Positions 1 through 9,667 of a stretch of 64,000 nucleotides of DNA are shown in pieces. The position numbers and the translations under genes are program-made. The stretch lies in the NCBI GenBank assembly GCA_016196925.1, contig JACPWS010000078.1, positions 1 to 64,000 on the forward strand, given 5' to 3'. A model generated the notes under the pieces. It saw only the letters and a program-made list of their open reading frames with translations. It ran no database searches and was not told where the DNA came from. Every line of letters starts with the position of its first letter. Position 1 is the first letter of the stretch. The DNA comes from Burkholderiales bacterium (lineage in GTDB: Bacteria; Pseudomonadota; Gammaproteobacteria; Burkholderiales; Burkholderiaceae_D).

Positions 1-139
1 ATCCGCCAGATTCAGCTGGCGCTGCCGCAGATAATTCCTGGCCAGTTCGTGCCGGGTCTGGTCCAGCACTTGCTGAAAACCGGCCCCGGCCTCGTTCAGC
101 TTTCTTTGCAGCGTGCGCTGGCTCAGACCTATGTCACGG
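1..139 (-). pseudogene. AraC-family regulator, C-terminal HTH fragment
   Basis: The minus strand reads through a typical AraC/XylS C-terminal helix-turn-helix, including DIGLSQRTLQRKL followed by an Arg-His-Glu-Leu-Ala-Arg-Asn-Tyr-Leu stretch. The gene runs off the left edge towards its C-terminus. Its N-terminal part is missing, because the homology stops abruptly near position 140 where transposase sequence begins. It is therefore a broken remnant that should not make a working regulator, unless the rest lies elsewhere. The regulated pathway cannot be told from this piece. Confidence 0.7.
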
Positions 140-143
140 GCAG

Positions 144-355
144 GAGTTTTACCAGGCGGCGTTTCGCAGGAAAATTTACGTGGGCATCATCGATGAGTTG
201 ACGGGGGATTTGGCCGAATGGATCGCTTACTACAACAACGACCTTAGCCATTAAGGCAAGCTGTGCTGTGGCCTTAGCGCGGTGGAAACTCTCTCATCGA
301 GGGAAAGGAGGTGTGGCGCGATAAAATCACCACATTGAACAGCTATTTGACCTGA
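144..355 (+). pseudogene. IS481/IS3-like transposase C-terminal remnant
   Basis: The plus strand from 144 encodes EFYQAAFRRKIY and then DLAEWIAYYNND, which resembles the end of the DDE integrase domain of IS481-type transposases. The frame is broken twice. A TAA at 252-254 sits where the family usually has Gln in 'HQGK'. A frameshift near 285-290 is then needed to recover SLIEGKEVWRDKITT up to a TGA at 353-355. An inverted repeat, TGACCTGACA (348-357) and TGTCAGGTCA (382-391), follows and may be what is left of the element end. Only about 70 codons survive, so this is a dead fragment. Its left border coincides with the truncated AraC gene. Confidence 0.7.
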
Positions 356-416
356 CAATCGCCGGCTTCAAACTGGGTAACTGTCAGGTCAGATCGCGTT
401 TACTGCAATTGAAGGC

Positions 417-977
417 TTAACTTCCATCCAAATTGTAGGCACAAGTTTTTTTATTCGTATCGGGATTACAAATTCTTGTCCTGCCTAAAAAATTAACTTT
501 GATTCTCCTGATAGCCTGCCCCAGTTTGAATTCAACTGTGCCGGCTTGAGGCTGTTGACTGCTGCTATTCGTCCGGCTTCTTCCGTTTCCCGTGTAGGAA
601 ATATAGGTTTGACGGATATCAGTGAATTTGCTGGCAGAACTTAAATTTGCTGCGGTTGCATCATGAGTAAAGATGATCCTCTCCCCAGCATCTACTTTCA
701 AGTTGTCATTCGCATCGATGAACACGGTCCAGCCTGAAGTCCAGCTCGTACCGTCCGTCGCAACCATGTCGACCCTGGCGCCTCTCTTAATCGCCTCAGC
801 CCTGGTCATATTAATCGCCGCATAAAATTCACTTGCGGTTGAAACAAGTCGTTGATTGTCCATAAATGTGCGAAAACTGGGTATCGCCAGCGTCATTAAA
901 ATGGTGGCAATAGCAATGGTCACCATTAACTCCACAAGGGAAAAACCTTTGCTGAATATTTGCGCGAGAGTTTTCAT
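417..977 (-). CDS. Type IV pilus minor pilin, GspH/FimT family
   Basis: A pseudopilin-like protein of about 186 residues. It has a short leader ending in Gly, then FSLVELMVTIAIATILM, the prepilin peptidase site with Glu at mature position 5 and a hydrophobic N-terminal helix. The C-terminal part fits the GspH/FimT/FimU domain (RAEAIKRGARV and a predicted beta-rich region). Minor pilins of this type prime assembly of the pilus tip in the inner membrane and periplasm. ATG at 977 is chosen because it lies just after the preceding pilE-like stop; a TTG at 989 would overlap that gene. It is the last gene of the pilV-pilW-pilX-pilY1-pilE run and is followed by the transposase debris. Confidence 0.85.
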   Translation of the reverse strand: MKTLAQIFSKGFSLVELMVTIAIATILMTLAIPSFRTFMDNQRLVSTASEFYAAINMTRAEAIKRGARVDMVATDGTSWTSGWTVFIDANDNLKVDAGERIIFTHDATAANLSSASKFTDIRQTYISYTGNGRSRTNSSSQQPQAGTVEFKLGQAIRRIKVNFLGRTRICNPDTNKKTCAYNLDGS

Positions 978-979
978 GT

Positions 980-1444
980 CTACCAACAAGTTTCTTTAGT
1001 GCCTGTGCCACTGGTCACAATCGCTTTAACGCCGGTGCTTGTGAGCGTCAATTTTCCGCAATCCGGATCGGTAAAGTTGGAATCCACATTAGTGGTTCCA
1101 GGGGTAGCAGTTAATAATACGCAATTTTGTATAGTGTCTCCGGTGCAAGCGGTCGCCACAATTTCGTAAGCACTTTTATTGGCGGCGTCGGTGGAATACC
1201 ATCTAAATTTTTTTTCACTGGCGTCTGTCGATGCCTTGGAAAAAACGATATAGGAATTGTTCTGCGTGTAAAACTTTTCTTCTTGTTGCATCAACATCAG
1301 AAGAGCCGTTTTCCCTTCCGACCTCTTGGCTTTCGTGACGCTGGATCTATAGGATACCATCGCGACGGATCCTAATATGGCTATAACCGCCATGGTTACC
1401 ATCAACTCGATCAAAGTAAATCCATCTGTATTGTTATTACGCAT
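980..1444 (-). CDS. pilE: Type IV minor pilin, PilE-like
   Basis: A 154-residue prepilin. After a short polar leader it carries GFTLIELMVTMAVIAIL, the class III signal (cleavage after Gly, Glu at +5, N-methylated Phe expected at +1) and the hydrophobic alpha-1 helix. The C-terminus has paired cysteines typical of the D-region loop, ending in Thr-Cys-Trp. ATG at 1444 is preferred over the longer frame because AGAGGA lies about 7 bases upstream and the extra 15 residues do not look like a pilin leader. It follows pilY1 closely (start 11 bases from that stop) and is almost contiguous with the fimT-like gene. The name follows the PilE minor pilin that sits after PilY1 in other bacteria; it is not necessarily the major pilin. 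Confidence 0.85.
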   Translation of the reverse strand: MRNNNTDGFTLIELMVTMAVIAILGSVAMVSYRSSVTKAKRSEGKTALLMLMQQEEKFYTQNNSYIVFSKASTDASEKKFRWYSTDAANKSAYEIVATACTGDTIQNCVLLTATPGTTNVDSNFTDPDCGKLTLTSTGVKAIVTSGTGTKETCW

Positions 1445-1455
1445 CTTATCCTCTT

Positions 1456-4400
1456 TTATTTGTTTGCATCTTTGCGCAGTTCCTGCCAATTTTGCAGCTC
1501 GCGCCAGCTGATGCGGCCTGCCCGGTTGACTGCATCTGGCGCCGTGAGATTGCCGCTGGTCTGTACGACGGAGCCGGTTCCAGTTCCCTTACCTCCAGTG
1601 CCGGCAATGCGCACAGAGATTTTGGTGGTGATACGTCGATTTCCCAGCGCATTCCTGTCGCCGGTTGTGGTGTTGATGTTGATGATTACGGGCGAGGTCA
1701 GGAAGCCTATCGTAGATAATCCGCCAGTGACGCCATCGCTTAAGCCGGTCAGGGTATCGACCTGGTAGATACGTCCGCTGCCGCTGGAACAAGGGTCGAC
1801 GTTATTCAGCATCAGAGAATTGAAAAATAGTCTTGAACCTGCGATGGTGCCGTCTGTGACGCTCCTTTCGCCGGTACCGTTTTCGCCGCCGGAATTGTAG
1901 AAGTCAAAATACCAGCCTTTCTTGGTGCCTGCGGTAGTGCCAAATGTGAATTGGTTGCCTGTCAGCGTAAAGCCCGCGTCCGATTCCTTAGCGGTACGAA
2001 GTGCGAGCTGACTTCTTCCTGTCACTGCGTCGGCATCATAGGTGGTATCCAAAATTGCATAATAGGAATTTTGCTCATAATTCGTAGTTTTAGCATCGTC
2101 AGGCTCAAGATATTTTCCCGTGCCGAAAAACACGACATATCCTCCGCCCGGAGCATAAATAATCTGCGGCTTGACTGTGATGGGCTGGGGGACGCCTGCT
2201 GCTGTTTTTGCGATGAACAGTGGCTTAGACGCGACTTTTGCAGTGCTCAAAGAGTCGCCGGTAAAAACAAATCGCCACATGTTTCCCTGTAAGTCGCCAG
2301 CGTATCCATATTTGACTGCGCCATCGCCACCGTATGCAACATTGGGAGCACTCAAACCATTCTTTTTCGCCGCATCTGCGATTGGAGCGATGAATTTGAA
2401 ATAATTGCTGCCCCGAAGCCATGGGTCGCCTGCTTTTTTATCGAGCGATAACAGGAATAAGGCGCCGTCACCGTTCTTGGTCGCGTCGTCGTAATTGTTA
2501 TAGCCGCTGGAAACGACGACAAAATTGCCGTAAGTGGGCTTGCCGTCTTTGGTGCCGGTGCGGAATTTGGCGATCAATGGCGGCGCCAATAGGTAACCGA
2601 TGTCGCTATCATTTTTCTCGGTAAATTCCCAGATGGCGCCTTTTCCGCCGCTAAAGTCGGCGGGGTTGGTCACATCAAGCGCAAAAACCCCTTTGTTGCC
2701 CGAGCCCATGCCCGACACCAATAAGGTTTTCCAGACGCCTTCTATTTGCGTGTCTTTAACTGTAATTTTTCCATCGACATAGGATTGATGCTGATATTGC
2801 GGATCGGTCAGGCGATTTAACTTTGAAATCAAGGCGTTCGGCACGTAGGCAAACAGTTCGGCGCCGGTGCCGGCATCAAACGCGTGCAACATGCCGTCGT
2901 TGGCGCCGACATAGACGGCTTTTTGTCTATTTAAATTATCTGTATAGAATTTGCTATAGCCGCTGCCGGAAACATTCTTGGCAGGCGCGCCGTAATAGAC
3001 CGGGGCGCTGTTGACGATGTCGCCGAGCACGCCGTCGCGGGGGCGAAATATTCCGACGTCATTGCCGTCGACATCTTTTACGATTTCCTTGCTTCTATCC
3101 CCGCGCAGGTAATTGATGCGATCAATTGCCAGATCATCTTTGAGCGCAGGATCGGTATGCGGATTTGAGTTCAGTGCCAGTTGGTCGCTCGCGCCCAAGC
3201 TGGCGAGGTTAGTGACGTTGAATGAAAGCGTGTTCAGAGAACCGTCGAGCTGGACGGCGGCCGTATAGATTTTCCTGTCGTTGGGGGCGGGGTTCGGCGC
3301 AATTTTTTTAACCGGATCGCCGCTGAGCAAGACGCCGGCATCCCATACCGCATCGCTGTTGTTCAGCGCGGATTTTTTTTGCAGGCTACCCGACCAGCGA
3401 TCGGCTTTGAAACCAGGTTCATACACCCAGGGATTGTCGCTGGCGCTGGTGGAACTGATGCCTACGCCAGCCAGGGTACCGCCGGAAGAAACGACAGAAT
3501 CGAAAATCTTAGCGATGGCTGCCATCATTTTTTTCGGATTGCTGGCGAGGAAATAATTGTCCGGATCGCTACCGTTACCACTAGCCCATTCTTTATTATT
3601 GGTGACGACGGTTTTGCCGTCGCTATCAAAGGTCTTGAAAGGGTTGCCATCCTGGTTGTAGTCATTGAAGCCGCCGTATTTGGCGGCCAGATACAGTTGG
3701 GAAAGGCGGGGGGGAGTTTTTGTTCTGCCAAGGTTGTCGATAGAGCCATTGCCATTTTCATCGACGTCAATCGAAAAAGTCTTGACGCGCACATGCTTGT
3801 CTAAGCGTATGTCATTGGTATTGGCCCAATACGCGGTACCCGCCATATAAAAGGTGCCGCCGCTTGAACCGGTGTCGGCGGTATCCATCGTCGACAGTGC
3901 AGGGACGGGAGCGGAATTTCCAGAGCCGTTACCGGACTCCAGAAGCGCTACTTTCTTTGTTTGAGCCATGACGTCAAAGGCCGGCCATTGCGCACTTGCT
4001 TGGTCTGCTGCACGGGTAGTATCACCGGTGCCTGTGCGGATATTACCAGGCACGTATTTATCTTGATGCGTGTTGGAATCGGCGATGCTGACGATGTAAT
4101 TTCTCTGGCAATAGTGTTCTATGGGATCGACCCAATTTGTCTGCACTTGGAAGTTGTCCTTCATAGCGTCCGTCATGCCGGCAGTCGCTCCTGGTGTGGG
4201 CTGCCTTCCTTGTAAATATCGGATACTTTCGTAATATAGTTCGCTGACCGGGTCGTAGCCTTTATAGCTGCCGGTGCGACCAAACTTGTTCAGGTAATTA
4301 ATCACGCCGCTATTGCCGGAGGCATCGTTTTCCGGATTGCTAATGAATACGCCAGTGTTGGGGTTCCATTCCGGTCTGTCGTTGGTTTCCTCGACGAAGG

Positions 4401-5370
4401 AATTCGTCGCTTTATATTGTTTGCTACCGACATATTTCAGCGGGGCGCGCAACACGCCGCCATAGCGGGTATTGACGTTGTCCATCAGGTAACCAAATGC
4501 GCCGTAACGCACGGTATTTTGATTGCGTTGCATTTGTCCTACCGGTTTATAGCTGCCGCTAGGGTATTGCATGCACAGGTCGGTGCGGGTGGTATTTTCC
4601 TTGGCGTCGCAAACTTTTATCCGCGCATAAAATTCCCCGAGTAACTTGTCCGTTTTTGCCAATGTCCCGGAAGAAAATCTGGCTGCCCCACAAGTCAACT
4701 TGTTGCTGACGTCGCTGAACTGGATCTTATTGTCGCAATTGGTGATATATAAAGTGTTTGCATTAAACGGCGTGACTTTGTTGGGGGCGCTGATATTTCC
4801 CCCGGCAGTAATGGATAATTGCGGAAAATAGCCGCCCCGGTAAAAATCAGCTTTGAGGAACGCTCTTTGCAATACCGTCTGAGTAGCGGTATCCAAAGTT
4901 TCTATCCTGTCGCCGCCAGTCAGGGCCAGGCGCAGCATGTCGATGGCCGATGAAGAGGCCCAGTTCATGAAGTTGCCGCTAAAGGCCGCACTGCATTCAT
5001 GACTAGTATCCGCATCGCCAGAAACCGAAAAATATTCCGTTCCAGCAGCGGCTTTTTCCGGCGTCGGTACAGTTCGGGGCGCGTTGTTGTAATCCTGGTA
5101 GGTCGCCGTTCCGCCAGGGTAGGTGTAACATTTTTTAGAATTGAAATAGCCGACATATTCCACCGTTTTATCGTAGACGATACCGCTGTAAGCGTATTTC
5201 ACGGTCGGAAACTCCACCGACAAATCCAGCAACAGATTCGGGTGAATATTGTTGCCCACCGAATACAGAGGTGTGCTGGACAGGGCCACCAGCGGAGGCG
5301 GGGCGGCGAATACGCTCAGATGCGCCAACACCAGGCTGCTACAGACGATTTTTTTCGCTAAATTTTTCAT
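1456..5370 (-). CDS. pilY1: Type IV pilus tip adhesin/assembly protein PilY1
   Basis: A protein of about 1304 residues matching the PilY1/PilC family in length and motifs. It has a signal peptide (KKIVCSSLVLAHLSVFA), the family motif GNFMNWASSSAIDMLR near residue 135, and a C-terminal seven-bladed-propeller region signalled by GDIVNSAPVYYG and VGANDGMLHAFD. A calcium-loop-like stretch, DVDENGNGSID, sits near residue 535, with a second Asp/Asn-rich loop near 570. PilY1 acts at the pilus tip with the minor pilins and controls retraction and adhesion. ATG at 5370 is favoured over an upstream ATG at 5409 because it directly precedes the signal peptide and has GAGAG upstream. It lies in the minor-pilin operon after pilX. 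Confidence 0.93.
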   Translation of the reverse strand: MKNLAKKIVCSSLVLAHLSVFAAPPPLVALSSTPLYSVGNNIHPNLLLDLSVEFPTVKYAYSGIVYDKTVEYVGYFNSKKCYTYPGGTATYQDYNNAPRTVPTPEKAAAGTEYFSVSGDADTSHECSAAFSGNFMNWASSSAIDMLRLALTGGDRIETLDTATQTVLQRAFLKADFYRGGYFPQLSITAGGNISAPNKVTPFNANTLYITNCDNKIQFSDVSNKLTCGAARFSSGTLAKTDKLLGEFYARIKVCDAKENTTRTDLCMQYPSGSYKPVGQMQRNQNTVRYGAFGYLMDNVNTRYGGVLRAPLKYVGSKQYKATNSFVEETNDRPEWNPNTGVFISNPENDASGNSGVINYLNKFGRTGSYKGYDPVSELYYESIRYLQGRQPTPGATAGMTDAMKDNFQVQTNWVDPIEHYCQRNYIVSIADSNTHQDKYVPGNIRTGTGDTTRAADQASAQWPAFDVMAQTKKVALLESGNGSGNSAPVPALSTMDTADTGSSGGTFYMAGTAYWANTNDIRLDKHVRVKTFSIDVDENGNGSIDNLGRTKTPPRLSQLYLAAKYGGFNDYNQDGNPFKTFDSDGKTVVTNNKEWASGNGSDPDNYFLASNPKKMMAAIAKIFDSVVSSGGTLAGVGISSTSASDNPWVYEPGFKADRWSGSLQKKSALNNSDAVWDAGVLLSGDPVKKIAPNPAPNDRKIYTAAVQLDGSLNTLSFNVTNLASLGASDQLALNSNPHTDPALKDDLAIDRINYLRGDRSKEIVKDVDGNDVGIFRPRDGVLGDIVNSAPVYYGAPAKNVSGSGYSKFYTDNLNRQKAVYVGANDGMLHAFDAGTGAELFAYVPNALISKLNRLTDPQYQHQSYVDGKITVKDTQIEGVWKTLLVSGMGSGNKGVFALDVTNPADFSGGKGAIWEFTEKNDSDIGYLLAPPLIAKFRTGTKDGKPTYGNFVVVSSGYNNYDDATKNGDGALFLLSLDKKAGDPWLRGSNYFKFIAPIADAAKKNGLSAPNVAYGGDGAVKYGYAGDLQGNMWRFVFTGDSLSTAKVASKPLFIAKTAAGVPQPITVKPQIIYAPGGGYVVFFGTGKYLEPDDAKTTNYEQNSYYAILDTTYDADAVTGRSQLALRTAKESDAGFTLTGNQFTFGTTAGTKKGWYFDFYNSGGENGTGERSVTDGTIAGSRLFFNSLMLNNVDPCSSGSGRIYQVDTLTGLSDGVTGGLSTIGFLTSPVIININTTTGDRNALGNRRITTKISVRIAGTGGKGTGTGSVVQTSGNLTAPDAVNRAGRISWRELQNWQELRKDANK

Positions 5371-5414
5371 TGCGGCTCTCCGACCGGTATCACAATAGAA
5401 ATTCTTCAATATGA

Positions 5415-6068
5415 CTAGGACTTCATCGCTTTGCGATAGAAGGATTGCAAGACCACTTGCGTGCTTTCGTTGGCGCCAAAACCTATGGCGGTAATCCTGA
5501 AAATATATTTGGTGCTCTCATCGGCGACCTGGCCCGGTTCCACGTCTGCCACCGCTTCGATGATGTAACGCGGTAGTTTTGCCGGGAAGGAGCTCTTGCC
5601 GACCATCATTGTTTGTCCGGTAAAGCGCCCGAAGGCAACCGATTTGGCATCGGACTTGTCGTAAGCGAGATCGACGCTTAGCCAGACCGGCTGCTGGCCT
5701 TCCGGCGTCGGCGCGCACATGCCCTGGTAAATATTGGCGTCGCCGACGGCGCAGCCGTCTTCAAAAAACAGATTGGAGTTAGCGTCAAAATTGTCGCGAC
5801 GGGTGCCGGCCACCACGATTTGCGGGTCGATATCCATTTCTGCATCCTTGAGCGCCGCTTCGGCCGCCTGCAAGGCGATCTGGCGGTCGCGGTCGCTACG
5901 CGATGCTTTTTCGCCTTGCAGGGACATGGTTGCCAGCGAGAGGCTGAGTACGAGTACCACGATCAGCATCAGCAAGGACACGACTAAGGATGCGCCGGCT
6001 TGCCGCCTGAGTCTCAGCGGAGCCTGGCTGAATAAACTGCGTGAGGTCAATTCGTAAAATGATCGCAT
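5415..6068 (-). CDS. pilX: Type IV pilus assembly protein PilX
   Basis: A 217-residue protein with an N-terminal Arg-rich stretch, then QAGASLVVSLLMLIVVLVLSL, the PilX-type atypical prepilin segment, and SRSDRDRQIALQAAEAAL, the conserved PilX_N region. The rest is a beta-rich domain with one cysteine pair. PilX is one of the minor pilins that form the priming complex with PilV, PilW and FimU and carries PilY1 to the tip. It lies 8 bases after pilW and 44 bases before pilY1, consistent with one transcript. Confidence 0.9.
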   Translation of the reverse strand: MRSFYELTSRSLFSQAPLRLRRQAGASLVVSLLMLIVVLVLSLSLATMSLQGEKASRSDRDRQIALQAAEAALKDAEMDIDPQIVVAGTRRDNFDANSNLFFEDGCAVGDANIYQGMCAPTPEGQQPVWLSVDLAYDKSDAKSVAFGRFTGQTMMVGKSSFPAKLPRYIIEAVADVEPGQVADESTKYIFRITAIGFGANESTQVVLQSFYRKAMKS

Positions 6069-6076
6069 GATGGAAT

Positions 6077-7126
6077 TTAATTGGGAGGAAGGCAGATGCC
6101 CCGGTCGGGGTCGACCATGCAGTTGTTACGCAACTGCACGGTGGCGGCATAGACCTTGCGGACCCGGTTTCTGGTGTCGGCAGAAAGATAGGTTTCTTTG
6201 ATCGTGCTGCCTTTATCGGCGGCGGCGTTGACGCTGGCGTAATCGGCGCCGAACAAGTCGTAGCTGGAAGTATTGGCGTCGCTTCTTGAGTTTTCCTTGC
6301 CCCTGACCAGCAAGGCGATTTTGACGAGCAGGATTCTTTTCCAGAACGTCTTTCTATTTTTTTCCTGCGTTTTCTCCGGTTCTGTTGTCGCTTCCAGTAC
6401 CAGATTGTCATCGAGTTTGTTGACGTCGGTGGCGGTCAGGAATCTATTGGCGAGTCCGTCGGTCGGGGTGTTGGTATCGAGGCCGTATAAGACTTGAAAC
6501 GATTCGACCCCTTTCACTATCGACTGCGCGCTCCAGGTGCCTTTGACGCTGTCGTAATATTTGCAGAGTAGCTCCGGCTCGTCATTATCATCATTCGCGA
6601 CGTAGTAAATGCTCCAGCCGCGGTCTTGGTCGGCCGTATTGGACGATGTCGGCTCAGGCACGGAAAAGCCGGCGCAATTCGACATGGTGCCGTCGCCGTT
6701 ACCGGTTTTTCCTGAGCCAAAAAAACGCACCGCCAGCACATCGCTGAAATTCACGGAACTGTTCAGCGGAGTAGAGATGTCCGTCGATGTCGCGGAAACG
6801 CTGTTGGCATCCAGCCCCGCCAGATCGGCGCTGGCGGTGGAGGGGGTGATCTGCGGCGCGCTTGTGAAATCGTAATTGACATAACCGGTCTGCCGCAAGG
6901 AACGGGAAATGTTATCGAGCGCGAAGCGCGCGGTGTCTTGCGTATCGTTGCCGTCGGTCTGCGTTATAAAAAGCGACTTGGTGGACAGCACCAGGCCGGT
7001 TGCAGCCAAGATCACCAATAAGCCGAGCGTGATGGAAATCATCAGCTCGACCAGCGTCAGGCCCTGTTGTCGATCGAGCGGGGCGAGACGGGCGGCGGAC
7101 GGCGAGATGTGAAGGTGCATACTCAT
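6077..7126 (-). CDS. pilW: Type IV pilus assembly protein PilW
   Basis: A 349-residue prepilin-like protein. The leader ends QQG before LTLVELMISITLGLLVIL, a prepilin peptidase site with Glu at +5. The body has the DTARFALDNISRSLRQTGY region shared by PilW proteins and a C-terminal Cys-x6-Cys ending. The ATG at 7126 overlaps the pilV stop (ATGA), so translation is probably coupled to pilV. An insertion-like Lys/Glu-rich segment around residues 245-275 (EKTQEKNRKTFWKRILL) is less usual and may be a lineage-specific loop. Confidence 0.9.
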   Translation of the reverse strand: MSMHLHISPSAARLAPLDRQQGLTLVELMISITLGLLVILAATGLVLSTKSLFITQTDGNDTQDTARFALDNISRSLRQTGYVNYDFTSAPQITPSTASADLAGLDANSVSATSTDISTPLNSSVNFSDVLAVRFFGSGKTGNGDGTMSNCAGFSVPEPTSSNTADQDRGWSIYYVANDDNDEPELLCKYYDSVKGTWSAQSIVKGVESFQVLYGLDTNTPTDGLANRFLTATDVNKLDDNLVLEATTEPEKTQEKNRKTFWKRILLVKIALLVRGKENSRSDANTSSYDLFGADYASVNAAADKGSTIKETYLSADTRNRVRKVYAATVQLRNNCMVDPDRGICLPPN

Positions 7127-7695
7127 TTGACGTAGGATTCCACAGTGATGGCGACGCTAGGCGGGATCACACCGGCAATATCGTTAAACGTGCCATCGGG
7201 ATTTTTGCTTTTCCAGCCCAGCTTGATGGTGAGGCCGGCATTGGGATCGTCGGTGCAAGTCCAGGTCAGCGATTTGCTTAAATTGTCGTACGGTTTGGAG
7301 TCGCGGCAGACTTGTACGCGCCCGCCGGGCAAGGCTTTTTTGACGCGGACCAGCCATTCGTAGATATCGGCATTGGCCATATCTGTGGTGGTGCAATTCG
7401 CGGTGTTGGTATAGCACAGGGCAGGGGCGGTCGGCGCCGGCTCGGTCGCAGAATTGTATTTGATTTTCAGGAACAGGTTGGCGGCATCCGGCAATTTCAT
7501 TTGCGTATCGTTAGAACGCATTTTATCGGCCAGCTCATTGGCCAGTTGCACCGCCACGGTCTGGAAGCTGCTTTGCTGCGAAGTGCGGATCGCGGCCAGC
7601 TGCAGGCCGGCGGCGCCGATGATGCCCAGGCCCAAAACAAAGATGGCGATCAGTACTTCGATCAGGGAAAAGCCGCTGCTGCGGTAGGAAATCAT
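7123..7695 (-). CDS. pilV: Type IV pilus modification protein PilV
   Basis: A 190-residue prepilin with GFSLIEVLIAIFVLGLGIIG near the start, followed by an AAIRTSQQSSFQTVAVQLANE-like segment typical of PilV (helix with Leu-Ala-Asp-Lys-Met-Arg-Ser-Asn). It is the first gene of the minor-pilin operon, with its start 107 bases from the end of nrdR. No sigma-54 promoter of the usual pilin type was seen upstream. A weak stem-loop (GGCGCC/GGCGTC) lies in that gap and could terminate nrdR transcription. Confidence 0.9.
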   Translation of the reverse strand: MISYRSSGFSLIEVLIAIFVLGLGIIGAAGLQLAAIRTSQQSSFQTVAVQLANELADKMRSNDTQMKLPDAANLFLKIKYNSATEPAPTAPALCYTNTANCTTTDMANADIYEWLVRVKKALPGGRVQVCRDSKPYDNLSKSLTWTCTDDPNAGLTIKLGWKSKNPDGTFNDIAGVIPPSVAITVESYVK

Positions 7696-7802
7696 GATGC
7701 CCCATGGTAAGAATTTCTATCTTGACATTTTAGGGGCTGGACGCCTTTTTGAGGCGCCGCTTATCGAAAGTTGCTTACCGGCAGTCGGAAATTGCTAATT
7801 AC

Positions 7803-8273
7803 TCAGCGTTTCCCGGTCTTTCTATCGGTATCGACTTCCTGTATCGCTTCCGCAAACTCCGAGACATCCTCAAAACTCTTATACACCGAGGCGAAGCGGA
7901 TATAGGCGATCTTGTCCAGCCGCTTCAGTTCGCGCATGACCAGCTCGCCCAGGTGGCCGGAGAGAATTTCTTTTTCGCCGCTGGACAGCAGTTTTTCTTC
8001 TATACGCTGGATCGCGGTGTCGACCGCCTCGGCCGAGACCGGGCGTTTGCGCAGGGCCAGCATCAGGCTGGCGCGCAGCTTGCGGCTTTCGTATTCGGAG
8101 CGGCTGCCGTTCTTTTTGACGATCACCGGCATCGCCAATTCTATGCGTTCGTAAGTGGTGAAGCGTTTATCGCAGGCTGCGCAGCGGCGGCGGCGGCGGA
8201 TCACGTCGCCTTCTTCCGAGACGCGGGTGTCGATCACCTGGGTGTCGTTATGGTGGCAGTAAGGGCATTTCAT
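7803..8273 (-). CDS. nrdR: Ribonucleotide reductase repressor NrdR
   Basis: A 156-residue protein of the normal NrdR length. It opens with [17 protein letters not shown], and a second pair CAAC near residue 31 completes the four-cysteine zinc ribbon. [18 protein letters not shown] is the classic family signature. An ATP-cone follows ([10 protein letters not shown] to about residue 140). NrdR senses ATP/dATP and represses ribonucleotide reductase genes. No ribonucleotide reductase gene is in the window. Its position after glyA is common in Burkholderiales. Confidence 0.97.
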   Translation of the reverse strand: MKCPYCHHNDTQVIDTRVSEEGDVIRRRRRCAACDKRFTTYERIELAMPVIVKKNGSRSEYESRKLRASLMLALRKRPVSAEAVDTAIQRIEEKLLSSGEKEILSGHLGELVMRELKRLDKIAYIRFASVYKSFEDVSEFAEAIQEVDTDRKTGKR

Positions 8274-8291
8274 CTGGCGGGCTTCTAAGTA

Positions 8292-8319
8292 AAAACGCCA
8301 CTCGCGGGAGTGGCGTTTT
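8292..8319 (-). terminator. Intrinsic terminator after glyA
   Basis: A near-perfect hairpin, AAAACGCCACTC-gcgg-GAGTGGCGTTTT, followed on the minus strand by a short run of T. It sits between the glyA stop and the nrdR start, so nrdR is either on its own promoter or expressed by readthrough. Confidence 0.8.
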
Positions 8320-8330
8320 GTAGGGCTTGA

Positions 8331-9581
8331 TTACGCTTGATAGACGGGGAAGGCGTCGGTCAATTGTTTGACCTCGGCTTTCACGCGTTCTATGGTGGCG
8401 GCGTCGGTCGGGTTATCCAGCACGTCGGCGATCAGGTGGCCGACCTTGATCGCTTCGGCTTCCTTGAAACCGCGGGTAGTCATGGCCGGGCTGCCGAGAC
8501 GGATGCCGGAGGTGACCATAGGTTTTTGCGGATCGTTAGGGATGCCGTTCTTATTGCAAGTCATGTGGGCGGAACCGAGGATCGCTTCAGCTTCCTTGCC
8601 GGTCAGGCCTTTCGGACGCAGATCGACCAGCATCACGTGCGACTCGGTGCGGCCGGAAACGATGCGCAAGCCGCGCTCGGTCAGGGTCTGGGCCAGGGCG
8701 GCGGCGTTTTTCACGACTTGCTGCTGGTAAGCCTTGAATTCCGGCGTCAGCGCTTCCTTGAAAGCCACCGCTTTACCGGCGATCACGTGCATCAGCGGGC
8801 CGCCCTGGATGCCGGGGAAAATCGCGGAATTGATCTTCTTGGAAATCGCTTCGTCGTTGCACAGGATGATGCCGCCGCGCGGGCCGCGCAGGCTCTTGTG
8901 CGTGGTCGAAGTGACGACGTCGGCGAACGGCACCGGATTCGGATACACGCCGGCGGCGATCAGGCCGGCGTAGTGCGCCATGTCGACCATGAAATACGCG
9001 CCGACTTCCTTGGCGATCTTGGCGAAGCGCTCGAAGTCGATGCGCAGCGCAAACGCGGAAGCGCCGGCGATGATCAGCTTAGGCTTGCTTTCGCGCGCCA
9101 GTTTTTCCATGGCGTCGTAATCGATGTCTTCCTGTTCGTTCAAACCGTAAGAGACCACGTTGAACCATTTGCCGGACATGTTCAGCGCCATGCCGTGCGT
9201 CAGGTGGCCGCCTTCGGCCAGGCTCATGCCCATGATGGTGTCGCCTGGCTGCAGCAGCGCGAAGAACACGCCCTGGTTCGCTTGCGAGCCGGAATTCGGC
9301 TGCACGTTGGCGAAATTCGCGCCGAACAATTGCTTCAGGCGGTCGATCGCCAGTTGCTCGACCACGTCCACGTGTTCGCAGCCGCCGTAGTAGCGCTTGC
9401 CCGGATAACCTTCGGCGTATTTATTGGTCAGTTGCGAGCCTTGCGCTTCCATCACGGCTGGCGAACAGTAGTTTTCAGACGCGATCAGCTCGATGTGCTC
9501 TTGCTGGCGGACATTTTCCTTCTGAATCGTGGCAAAGATTTCCGGGTCGACGTTGGCGAGGGTATGGTTTTTTGTAAACAT
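8331..9581 (-). CDS. glyA: Serine hydroxymethyltransferase
   Basis: A 416-residue PLP enzyme converting serine and tetrahydrofolate to glycine and 5,10-methylene-THF, the main one-carbon entry step. Visible hallmarks are the early [16 protein letters not shown] and [18 protein letters not shown] motifs, and the PLP-lysine motif [13 protein letters not shown] near residue 225. Length and ends match the family. The start has AGGA about 6 bases upstream and follows a leader carrying a ZTP riboswitch, which fits a folate-linked gene. Confidence 0.98.
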   Translation of the reverse strand: MFTKNHTLANVDPEIFATIQKENVRQQEHIELIASENYCSPAVMEAQGSQLTNKYAEGYPGKRYYGGCEHVDVVEQLAIDRLKQLFGANFANVQPNSGSQANQGVFFALLQPGDTIMGMSLAEGGHLTHGMALNMSGKWFNVVSYGLNEQEDIDYDAMEKLARESKPKLIIAGASAFALRIDFERFAKIAKEVGAYFMVDMAHYAGLIAAGVYPNPVPFADVVTSTTHKSLRGPRGGIILCNDEAISKKINSAIFPGIQGGPLMHVIAGKAVAFKEALTPEFKAYQQQVVKNAAALAQTLTERGLRIVSGRTESHVMLVDLRPKGLTGKEAEAILGSAHMTCNKNGIPNDPQKPMVTSGIRLGSPAMTTRGFKEAEAIKVGHLIADVLDNPTDAATIERVKAEVKQLTDAFPVYQA

Positions 9582-9667
9582 GGCGGTTCCTGTTGTTAAC
9601 GTGATTATCTTGAATGAGGTGTCACTCTGAAGTAAACGGAGATAGGCAGCCTCATTAACTTACCATC

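Noticed and set aside
7696-7802. Sigma-54 promoter before the minor-pilin operon
   Set aside because: Pilin genes are often sigma-54 dependent, but no TGGCAC-N5-TTGC-like sequence was found in the pilV upstream gap.
8337-9599. Long plus-strand frame of about 420 codons opposite glyA
   Set aside because: It mirrors a certain glyA gene. The predicted protein is His/Arg/Gln-rich with no domain, typical of antisense frames in high-GC DNA.
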